Part shown: positions 42,026 through 49,357 of the stretch, piece by piece
Layout: each line of letters begins with the position of its first letter
Position numbering within the stretch: position 1 is the stretch's first letter
NCBI GenBank assembly: GCA_013416795.1
Contig: RQSC01000029.1
Location: 140,087 to 189,443 of the forward strand
DNA from: Prasinococcaceae sp. CCMP 1430
Lineage: Eukaryota > Prasinodermophyta > Palmophyllophyceae > Prasinococcales > Prasinococcaceae
DNA length: 49,357 bases
Direction of reading: 5' to 3'
The notes under the pieces: model-generated
Seen by the model: the letters and a program-made list of their open reading frames with translations, nothing else
What the model was told of the DNA's origin: nothing
The model's database searches: none
Position numbers and translations under genes: made by a program

Positions 42026-43532
42026 TCATTTGCCCACGCCGAAGAATTTGCGACACTTGTCCACGAGCGTCCTCTTGGTCTTCACCCTCTGGCCTGTTCC
42101 TGCAGCCGCGCTTCCTTCGCCGACGGCGACATTAGAGGCGGGCGACGTTGTTGGGTCGGGCGGGGGCCAGTTCTGTTTGACCAGGTCCAAGTTATAGCCA
42201 CCGGTCCTGAACCACGCGTGCCTGCAGAGCTGCTCTGCGGATGGCCTGCTTGCAAGATCGATCCTGAGCGTGTCCTTGACGAAAGCCAAGCACTCTGACG
42301 AGGCGACGCCAGCCGGGAGGGGCCTATATGCGGCGTTTGAAATGGCCTGTAGGGTGGCCCCGATGGCGAGGTCGCCGCGCGCGGTCCTCTGCTCGAAAGG
42401 ATACAGCCCGCACATGCACACGTACACCAGCACGCCCAGGCTCCACACGTCTACTGCACGACCGTCGTACTTCTTGGAGCCGTGCACTGTAGGCTCTAGG
42501 ACGAGAATCTCCGGAGCCCTGACTCGGCCCACGTTGATGACAGACAAGGGGCGGGGGTCTCCATCCTGTCAGCAGTTTGAACGCAAGGGGCAAAGAGGCG
42601 CGTGCTCGCGAGGTAGCTAAAGTGACGCACATGTAGTCGGGTGTCCCGACGCCCAGTGTGGCACATCCACTCATGGTGACAGCTTTGCTGAGCCCAAAAT
42701 CTATGAGGGCGATGCAGTCCGTTGCCTGATCCACGACGATATTCTCGGCCTTGAGGTCCCTATTTCCCGATCGCATTAGTAGCCAACAAACAAAAGAAGA
42801 GCAGCGCACCCCGCTCGCGGTCAGCGCTCGCGGCGCGAACGCACACCCACGGCGTCGTATCGAAGCTCTAGGCAACAATCAAGGCCAATGAGCGATGTCA
42901 GCACACCAGCCAGGCGACGCGTACCTGTGACAGAGCCCCGCCCTGTGAAGCGCCCTGACCACGTTGCACACCTGCCAGGCGTATCGGCGCGCGCGCGCCT
43001 CTGGGAAGCGCCCGCCCGCTGCATTGAGCGTATCGAGGAGGTCCTTGCCCTCAACCAGGCGGAAAACCACGCATACCGTGGCCCCTCCTTCGATAAACAT
43101 GCCCAACGGTTGCACGACACCGGGGTGATCCACGCGCGTTGCGTTGACTTCGGCCTCGACCACGCGCATCGGCACGTGCTGCTCAAGCACTTTAATCGCC
43201 ACCTTGGCGGGCTGTGCGTGCGTAGACGTGCCCTCGGGCACGGTCGTGTCGATGGCTGCGTACACCGTCGCGGTCGCGCCAGAATTGAGACGGCACGTGA
43301 CGGTGTACCGTCCGCCGGGCCCTATCTTGCTGCCGCGCACGATGCTCTTAAGCGGCCCCCCATGCTGTTGCTGCGATGCTTGGAGGGGCGCAGCAGCGGC
43401 CATCTCATCTGCGACGGTTGCATACTGCTGCGCCTGGAGCTCTGACGCCTCAGGCTCGTCAACAGCCATATCCATGTCCTCCAGCGCGTCATTAATGGTG
43501 TCATCGAGATATTGATCACTGTCGTCCAGCAT
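42026..43532 (-). CDS. Ser/Thr protein kinase, CAMK/SnRK-like, three exons
   Basis: Exons are 43532-42925, 42759-42631 and 42518-42026, giving 409 residues. Both introns are phase 2 (165 and 112 bp), and the joints recreate CHRDLKAEN and GTPDYMAPEIL. The N-terminus (1-60) is acidic and Gln-rich. The kinase domain has the VAIK lysine (114), catalytic HRD (203-204), DFGLSK and DVWSLGVLVYVCMCGLYPF, and ends with RPSAEQLCRHAWF. These features place it in the CAMK group, closest by eye to SnRK/AMPK-type kinases. The glycine loop (LNSGATATV, 82-90) keeps only one of the three usual glycines, but the catalytic residues are intact, so the enzyme is probably active. The C-terminus ends in a basic segment (KRTLVDKCRKFFGVGK). 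I cannot assign an orthologue. Confidence 0.85.
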
Positions 43533-43741
43533 TTTCGCCCCTCGAGCGGCGCGACGCGCGAGGAGCCCCGCCCAGGCACGCCAGCTCTCCGACGCGGGCC
43601 GGCCCACCCACGGCTCACGCGCTCGTGCGCCGGCGCGCCGGCACTGGCGCGCGCGCCGCCCGCCGCGCGCGCTCTGTCACGGCGCCGCCGAAAAGTCTGT
43701 GGCGCACTGCTGACAGAAACACGTGAAGTTTCAATTGGAAT

Positions 43742-43746
43742 TTACA
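43742..43746 (-). terminator. Putative TGTAA poly(A) signal of SWT1-like gene
   Basis: TGTAA on the gene strand lies 22 bases past the stop codon at 43768. The role is inferred from recurrence. Confidence 0.4.
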
Positions 43747-43767
43747 TGGGCCTCGACATTGTACGGA

Positions 43768-45105
43768 TCACTCCATCATCGTAGAAGCAGCGGCAGCGTC
43801 GCCTGCCCTCCCGACCTCCGGAGAGGCAGCCTCCACCGCCCGGGCGCCCTCTCGCAGCGCCCCCTTGAGTGCTCGCAGCGTCGCCGCGGAGTCCGCGGCC
43901 GCCTGGGCCTCACTCACGGCGCCAGCCACCGCGGCCGCGTCGCGCATCGCCTCGCACAATGCCACGCCGTCTCTCAGCAGCTTGGGCGCGGCCGAGATGG
44001 GTGGCGACTCCATGTGCGCACGAGACCACTGCACGATGGCTTCGCGCAGTCTGTCGGCCTCGTCGCGCGCCCGACGCAAGGACACATTGCCCGTAAATGT
44101 GGCCTGGTGGCGCAGCAACTCCAGTGCGCCGCGCGCGTCCCACGGCGGCTCCTCACGCACCACATCTCGCCACAAGTCCTCGCCGAAGTCGCGCGAGAGA
44201 AGCGCTACGAGTGCTGCGTCGGCCGCGCGCTCCAGCGCGGACTGAAGCTCGAGGAACCAATCATGGGCGTCGAAGGGGGAGGCCACGCCGACCATGGCGG
44301 GGCGACTGACACCATTCGACACAGGGGCGTTCGATTCGTGCTCGTCTCGCGTTCGTTGTTGTCGTTGCTGCCGCAGCGCCCGCTGCTGGTGCTGCTGCTG
44401 TTGTTGCTGCCGCTGCCCACGCCCTTCCTGAGCAGCAGCCAGCCGCTCGCGTGCACGCGCCAATGCGTCACCTGCGAGGCTCCTCCGCGCGGCATCGACC
44501 AGCTCAGACAAAGTGCGAGGCATTTCAGCCGCAGAGAAGGCCGCAACACCCTCCACGAGCGTCTTGACGCAAAGGTCGCGGTCGTTGGAGAGCATCACTG
44601 CTCCAGCAGGCGCGGGCAACGCGCCCGCGGCGGCGCGTTCTGCCATGGCATCCCGCGCCTGAAGCGCGCACGCGACGATGAGGTCGTCCGCAGCGGGTGT
44701 CTCCCCTGCCACGGGGGGCACGTAGGCAAGCCCAGCAGCGCGCTCCTGCGCTCGTGTCTGTCCGAGCACGAAGGTCGCACCGCCGCGCGCCTGGCCGAGG
44801 GCCAGCTCCCCCTTGAGCCATGTGATTGCCCGCCGCGCGGCCGCCGCGACGGCAGTCGTGCCTCGCTTGAGGCCATCGAGCTCACGCAGCACCACGCTGG
44901 GCACGCGCAGCGCCATTGACCCGCCCTGCTGTGCGGCCTGCGCCCAAAGCACGCGCACGCCTGCCCTACCGCAGTCGAGCGTCGCCAGCTCGTCCAGCAG
45001 CACATTCGTGTCCACGACGACTTCGAGCAGCGGCGCCGACGCCGACGGTGGCGTCCACTCCGCGCAAGCGACGATGTCGACCTCCATCGCATCCTCGTCG
45101 GCCAT
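43768..45105 (-). CDS. SWT1: SWT1-like PIN-domain RNA endonuclease
   Basis: The single-exon protein has 445 residues. SWT1 is a nuclear endoribonuclease that cleaves aberrant transcripts and helps quality control near the nuclear pore. The N-terminal PIN domain has its acidic catalytic residues in LEVVVDTNVLLDEL (Asp 32), VLRELDGLKRG, ADDLIVACAL and LSNDRDLCVKTLVEGV. The order and spacing match the SWT1/SMG6-type PIN fold, and the ELDGLK motif is characteristic of SWT1. A Gln-rich low-complexity linker follows (about 44390-44420), then a helical C-terminal region of about 150 residues (EDLWRDVVREEPPWD). ATG 45105 starts about 28 residues before the PIN core; the slightly longer frame has no earlier ATG. 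The protein is short compared with fungal and animal SWT1, so a different PIN subfamily is possible. Confidence 0.72.
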   Translation of the reverse strand: MADEDAMEVDIVACAEWTPPSASAPLLEVVVDTNVLLDELATLDCGRAGVRVLWAQAAQQGGSMALRVPSVVLRELDGLKRGTTAVAAAARRAITWLKGELALGQARGGATFVLGQTRAQERAAGLAYVPPVAGETPAADDLIVACALQARDAMAERAAAGALPAPAGAVMLSNDRDLCVKTLVEGVAAFSAAEMPRTLSELVDAARRSLAGDALARARERLAAAQEGRGQRQQQQQQHQQRALRQQRQQRTRDEHESNAPVSNGVSRPAMVGVASPFDAHDWFLELQSALERAADAALVALLSRDFGEDLWRDVVREEPPWDARGALELLRHQATFTGNVSLRRARDEADRLREAIVQWSRAHMESPPISAAPKLLRDGVALCEAMRDAAAVAGAVSEAQAAADSAATLRALKGALREGARAVEAASPEVGRAGDAAAASTMME

Positions 45106-45330
45106 GGTGGCAAGTCCACTCACCTCCTCCCTTCTCCTCGTCCTGGGTCACCGCATGTGGAGTCTACGCACGCAGTGCGCGCGCTGCCGCGCGCGCACGC
45201 TCTGCTGGCACCCGCGGCCCCGCGCCGGCGCCGCGCCCGCAGCACGAACGCGTACAGAACAGCGCAAATTTATGGAGCGCTGTATTTGCTACAAAATCTG
45301 AATGCGCGCCTCGCGACGGAGCCAGCGTGC

Positions 45331-47343
45331 TCAGAGAGTGAGCTCGGCGCAGAGGGCCATCTCCGGGGCCGGCTCCGAGCGCGCGCTCGCCTCGTCGTGC
45401 CACGAGGACGAGCCCCGCACCTGCCCACCCGCCCCGCGCTCGAGCGCACGTCGCAACCCCTCGAGGGCGATTGGAGACCGCGCGTGTCGTTCGAGATCGC
45501 GCCTGAACGTGTCTGCGGCGCCTTCAGCATCGCCCGCTGCGAGCTGCGCCGCGCCGAGGCAATCGCGCATGGAGCGATAGAGCCGCTCCGGCTCCATGTA
45601 CTCAAAGCCGTCGCCAACGCTCACGACCTCCGTGAGGCGCTCGACGACAGCATCCCATGCTCGTGCGCTGCTGGCCGGGAGTGCTCCGCACACGCCGACA
45701 TCGGGGCTGTCGGCGTCCGTTCGGGCCTCCGCGATGGCCAGCGCCGCCTCGCCCACCAGTGCCATGATGTGCGCCAGGTTGGGTTCCTCAGCAAAGCAGG
45801 GGCTGCCCCGAAGGAAGACGCCATCGTCGACTGTCCCCTCAAGGCCAGTGTTCTCGCCGTTGGGAGGGATGGCAGCGCGCGCAATGCCAAGAGCGGACAG
45901 ATGCCCCCTGCATCGCTGCAAGTCGCATCGCGAGCATGCGGACAAAGCGGCTGCATACCTGCTGATGGCCTGCGCGTAAGGATGAGCCCAAGGCTGGTCA
46001 ACCAGGGGCTCCATGTCCACGACATCCCATCGCCCAAACCTACATGCGACAAGCACTCTCGGATACGGATAGAAGGCGTGAAGCACCATCCCAAAAGCCG
46101 ACGTCTCCGCCGCGGGCGTGGCATACTCGAGCGCAAGCGCCTCGTTGCCGGCATACATTGCCCCGAACATTGCGCTGGCTACCTGATGGCCAGGACCGTA
46201 TGCCTCCAGGCACGCGTCCGCGAGCGCGCTGTCGTCCTTTATCACGCGGAGGTTCACCTCTATGGCCGCCTCGTACTCGCCCGCGCGCAGGTATGCATGG
46301 CCGGGCATGTGTGTGAGGTGCGTAGAGTGGTTGGCGCTCGCCAACGCGTCAGCGGCAGCGAGTGCCCTCTGGCCGCCACCGGTGGGCTGCTGCTCTAGAA
46401 GATGGATGAGATAGTGGAGCGCCAAGGGGTGCGTTGGATCGAGCGCAAGCGCAGCATCGAGCGCACTGAGAGCCGCACGGCCTAGCGGAGACAGACCCTC
46501 CATGCCCTTGCTTGCATCATCGTAGTAGCGCCACTTGGACTGCACCATGAGCGCCTCTGCATGCAGCGCGGCTGCCGTCGCGTCAGACGGGCGCGCCTGC
46601 CGAAGAGCGGCCGCGCCCTCAGCGCTGAAGCCCGCCAGCGCTAGCACCGCGTACGCCGCCTCACGTTCGTCCACTGCGGTCCGCTGCGCGAGCTGCGCGA
46701 AGAGGGCGGCCTCCGCACGGAGCTCGTCCGTAAGGCCCTCGTTGATAGTCTCCGTGCGCGCGTACGCCGCCCCAACTGCGCACAGAGAGCACTCGCCGTC
46801 GGCGTCGAGCGCCGCCCCGAAGTTGCGCCGTGCCTCGACAGAGTTGAAGCCGAAGCGCAGCGCGAATCCCTGCGCCACGAGTGCCCGTGCGCCGGCGGAG
46901 GTGCGCTCCGCGGGCGGAGATGGTCCTGACTCGCTCTCCCACGATGCCGTGGCTCCGTATGCGCCAATGAGCTCCAGGCCGGACGGTGGCACGCACGGGG
47001 TGTCCCGGCCTTCTCGGCCTCTCGCGCTCGCTGCAAGCGCCACGAGCGCCACGCCCACAAGCAGCGCAAACACCATGCCCGCACCTAAGATGCCACGCGT
47101 GCGTGGTTCTGCGGATGCCTCCCCCAGCAGAGGCGACCCGCACTCCCGCGTGCCTCCGCGCTCGCTGCCGCCGCGTGCGCTCTCCTCCTTGGCCTCCTCG
47201 CTCTTCCCCACGCTTAGCCTTCGCCGCACGCTCGCTGCAACCGCCACAGCCACTGTCACCAATGCCGTCGCCACCATCACCTCCGCCGCCGCCGCCCCCA
47301 CGTGCGCCCCCCCACCTGCCACCGCTACACCCTCCACCCCCAT
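45331..47343 (-). CDS. Membrane-anchored TPR protein
   Basis: The single-exon protein has 670 residues. Two hydrophobic segments (15-39 and 84-106) precede the soluble part, so the large C-terminal region probably lies on one side of a membrane. That region is a helical TPR-like array with the motifs HYLIHLLEQQ, HLTHMPGHAYLRAGEYEAA and HAFYPYPRVLVACRFGRWD. The HYLIHLLE...HMPGHAYLR pattern is common in bacterial TPR proteins of unknown function and is also known in some algae and protists. I cannot name a substrate or partner. I chose ATG 47343; upstream in-frame sequence lacks ATG. The first hydrophobic segment could act as a signal anchor. The family's largely bacterial distribution raises the possibility of an old transfer, but base composition here matches the neighbours. 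Confidence 0.75.
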   Translation of the reverse strand: MGVEGVAVAGGGAHVGAAAAEVMVATALVTVAVAVAASVRRRLSVGKSEEAKEESARGGSERGGTRECGSPLLGEASAEPRTRGILGAGMVFALLVGVALVALAASARGREGRDTPCVPPSGLELIGAYGATASWESESGPSPPAERTSAGARALVAQGFALRFGFNSVEARRNFGAALDADGECSLCAVGAAYARTETINEGLTDELRAEAALFAQLAQRTAVDEREAAYAVLALAGFSAEGAAALRQARPSDATAAALHAEALMVQSKWRYYDDASKGMEGLSPLGRAALSALDAALALDPTHPLALHYLIHLLEQQPTGGGQRALAAADALASANHSTHLTHMPGHAYLRAGEYEAAIEVNLRVIKDDSALADACLEAYGPGHQVASAMFGAMYAGNEALALEYATPAAETSAFGMVLHAFYPYPRVLVACRFGRWDVVDMEPLVDQPWAHPYAQAISRYAAALSACSRCDLQRCRGHLSALGIARAAIPPNGENTGLEGTVDDGVFLRGSPCFAEEPNLAHIMALVGEAALAIAEARTDADSPDVGVCGALPASSARAWDAVVERLTEVVSVGDGFEYMEPERLYRSMRDCLGAAQLAAGDAEGAADTFRRDLERHARSPIALEGLRRALERGAGGQVRGSSSWHDEASARSEPAPEMALCAELTL

Positions 47344-47727
47344 GGCTGGGGCGCGCTCGGCCGCTGCGTCTGCAGCGCGCTGTGCCACCTGCGCTGCGCA
47401 TGCGCTGTGCGCTCGCGGTGTGGCGCAGGCGCACCCTGCCGAGCGTGGCTCGACGGTTTTCCCCGCGCCCCGAGAAAATAGACCCTATGTATACGTAACC
47501 CGAATATGAAACCGTAACCACAGCTGCGATGCTCGCCGCCCTCCCCAGGGCGCGCGCGGGTGAGCAGACTTCAGCCCCAGCTGGGGCGGCGCCCGGGTGA
47601 CCGACGACATGAACCGCAGCCATTTACAGCGGCACGCCACAGTGCGCGCGCGCGCGCAGACGCGCATGGCTGGGCGACGGCGCAGCGCTTCCTCCCCTCG
47701 CGCTGGCCTGCCAGCCGAGAGCTTCGG
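47344..47727. other. Intergenic region between SERAC1-like and TPR genes
   Basis: These 384 bp separate two minus-strand genes. They include a TGTAA on the minus strand (47624-47628, about 100 bases past the SERAC1-like stop) and a short AT-richer patch near 47468-47512. I see no gene. Confidence 0.55.
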
Positions 47728-49357
47728 TCAGTCAAGGCCCGCGTCTGCGTCCTCGAGCGCCTCGGCGAGCCTCTCCTTGACGAAATTGGCAGTCGCCTTG
47801 TAGCTGCTCTCGGTGCGCACCGCCGGCTTCACGATGTTGACATGATCGTACGCCTTGAGCACTGAGAACTCGCCGAATCCCGGGTACGCACTGTGAATTT
47901 TGACGATGTCCATCGTGAGGAAGCGGCCCACGTCGAAGTAATCGCGCAGGTTGAGCGGCTCGGTCTCCACGAGGCTGAGCACGCGCATATGCGGGTCCGC
48001 CTTCAGGCGCTCGCGGAGCTTGGCATTAAGCACACTTGCCTCGGGCAGATTGGTGCGCAGCTGTGCCACCGCGGGTGAAACGCGCGCAAGGCGCTGCAGC
48101 GCCAAACCCGGCGGGACCACGTCCGCCACTGGACTGCCAAAGTGCGGCACGCTGTAGAAGATCACACCGGACACGCGCCGCGAAAATGCGGCAGCGCGCT
48201 CGCGCAGCAGCTCAGCCTCGTCGTCGGCATTGTCCTCCGTGTCGCGCAAATTGCCAGATTCCGAGCCCAACTCTTGAGCGTCCACCAGCAGCTGCTTGCA
48301 GAGTAGTCCGCCTAGCGAGTGCGTCACGAAGACCACGGGACGCTCGCCCACACCAGCGGCAAGGAGCTGAGGCAACATGTGCCTGCTGAGCCCTTGCAGC
48401 GGTGGCGTGTGGCCCTCGAAATCAATAAGGGCCGTCTTGAAGCCCGCGCTCAGCAGGCGCGCACGCGGGCCCACCTCGTCAGCCAGCCAGTCGACCGGCC
48501 AGCAGCCGTGCTCGGCGCGCGACGAAGCTCGCGCACCCTCGGTCTGGTGACCGCCGGGGCCACATCCCCTGCCACAACGCCACGTGTCGAAGGGGTCGCC
48601 CAGGAGGCCGTGAAGGAAGACGATGTCGATGAGCGGTGCGTCGAAATCACTGCCATCCGATGTACTGACGTCTACATTGGCGGCCCACGGACAGAACAAG
48701 TGGATGCTGTCACCGTAGCGCCACTGCGCCGCGCCTGCACCACGCGCACCACCTGGCGACGCGATGGCGGCGAGTTGTGCGAGGATGTCGTCCGCCGGTG
48801 GCGAGCGGCGCGACGCGGCCTCCTCAGTAGCGCTATCGCTCGCGGCCGCCAGGTTGCGTTGCGCGCGCCGCACGTGACTGAGGGACTCGCGCAGCTGCAT
48901 TGGAACAACACTCGACCTGCATTGCTTCTCGAGGCGCCCAAACTGCAAGCTGAGCCATCGCGGCCACGCGGTGCTCTCGATGATGCGCGCGCTGCGCGCG
49001 TCGAGCGCCAGCGACGACAGGATGCGCGCCGCCTGGCGCTCCACGGCGTCCGCGTGCACATGATCGCCCGCGCCCGCGCTCATAGACCTACTGGCCCGCG
49101 CGCGCGCCGCCGCTGCCAGCGCACACTCGAGAAGCTGTAGCAGCCCCAGCTCCATCGCGGTGCCATGTCGTCCACTCGTGGCGTTGGATGCGAGCAGATT
49201 GCCCATCGCCTTGAGCCCCAAGTACAGCATCTCTGCATCGGCCTCTTCTGGGGTCTTCTCAGCGCCCACGCCTGAGTCAGAGCCAGCCCCAGACGCGGCA
49301 CTGTCGGACTTGCCATGGCCAAGCAGCGCACCGACTCCCCACCAGGTGTACGCGCCC
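47728..49357 (-). CDS. SERAC1: SERAC1-like alpha/beta-hydrolase, 5' end outside the window
   Basis: The frame is open from the stop at 47728 to the right edge, so the N-terminus is missing. At least 540 residues are visible. Human SERAC1 acts at mitochondria-ER contacts in phosphatidylglycerol remodelling and cholesterol handling. The visible N-terminal part is helical, like the ARM-like part of SERAC1. The hydrolase domain begins near DIVFLHGLLGDPFDTWR, then CWPVDWLADE, AAGVGERPVVFVTHSLGG with the nucleophile serine in THSLG, GVIFYSVPHFGSPVAD, and a likely catalytic histidine in KAYDHVNIVKP. All of these align with SERAC1 in the same order. The nucleophile elbow has Thr instead of the first Gly of GxSxG; human SERAC1 also lacks that Gly. 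No ATG is seen before the plausible start of homology, so the true start is beyond 49357. Confidence 0.88.
   Translation of the reverse strand, partial: GAYTWWGVGALLGHGKSDSAASGAGSDSGVGAEKTPEEADAEMLYLGLKAMGNLLASNATSGRHGTAMELGLLQLLECALAAAARARASRSMSAGAGDHVHADAVERQAARILSSLALDARSARIIESTAWPRWLSLQFGRLEKQCRSSVVPMQLRESLSHVRRAQRNLAAASDSATEEAASRRSPPADDILAQLAAIASPGGARGAGAAQWRYGDSIHLFCPWAANVDVSTSDGSDFDAPLIDIVFLHGLLGDPFDTWRCGRGCGPGGHQTEGARASSRAEHGCWPVDWLADEVGPRARLLSAGFKTALIDFEGHTPPLQGLSRHMLPQLLAAGVGERPVVFVTHSLGGLLCKQLLVDAQELGSESGNLRDTEDNADDEAELLRERAAAFSRRVSGVIFYSVPHFGSPVADVVPPGLALQRLARVSPAVAQLRTNLPEASVLNAKLRERLKADPHMRVLSLVETEPLNLRDYFDVGRFLTMDIVKIHSAYPGFGEFSVLKAYDHVNIVKPAVRTESSYKATANFVKERLAEALEDADAGLD

Noticed and set aside
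46535-47509. Plus-strand frame of over 300 codons opposite the TPR gene
   Set aside because: It is Ala/Ser/Pro-rich mirror coding caused by the GC-rich third positions of the real gene on the other strand.

Overview
The window is nuclear DNA from a strongly GC-rich, flagellated, single-celled eukaryote that is probably photosynthetic. The evidence is spliceosomal introns with GT-AG borders, eukaryote-only proteins (eIF2B epsilon, THOC1, VPS13, SERAC1, UNC-45, CFAP58) and a shikimate-pathway chorismate synthase, which excludes animals. A haptophyte-like or other GC-rich microalga is my best guess. That placement is an inference, not something a marker here proves. I saw no virus, transposon, CRISPR array, rRNA or tRNA.

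Sixteen protein genes can be supported. From left to right: LARP1-type RNA-binding protein (+); UNC-45-type myosin chaperone (-); a giant VPS13-family lipid-transfer protein of about 4,900 residues in four exons (-); THOC1 (-); PDE12-like 2',5'-phosphodiesterase (+); calmodulin-like EF-hand protein (-); CFAP58 (+); a small two-exon CX3C-rich protein (-); eIF2B epsilon (+); DDX54/Dbp10 RNA helicase (+); chorismate synthase (+); a four-CBS-domain protein (+); a CAMK/SnRK-like kinase (-); SWT1-like PIN endonuclease (-); a membrane-anchored TPR protein (-); and a SERAC1-like hydrolase cut by the right edge (-).

Genes are closely packed, with mostly 0.1-0.9 kb between them. Many start head-to-head: THOC1/PDE12, EF-hand/CFAP58 and CX3C protein/eIF2B epsilon. 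Introns are few and short (about 90-500 bp). I placed 13 of them by matching reading phase with conserved protein sequence. Their 5' splice sites favour GTGCGN or GTAYGN. Most genes serve basic RNA and protein metabolism: translation control (LARP1, eIF2B), mRNA export and quality control (THOC1, SWT1), ribosome assembly (DDX54) and probably mitochondrial RNA clean-up (PDE12). Two neighbours point to a motile cilium (CFAP58 and an EF-hand protein resembling a dynein light chain).

Assembly caveats: there is a 98-base run of N next to a long G run just upstream of VPS13, other G/C homopolymers of 42-53 bases, and a reading-frame change inside LARP1. The most novel items are the CX3C-rich small protein, which no single open frame reveals, and the VPS13 protein with an N-terminal hydrophobic segment and two C2 domains.
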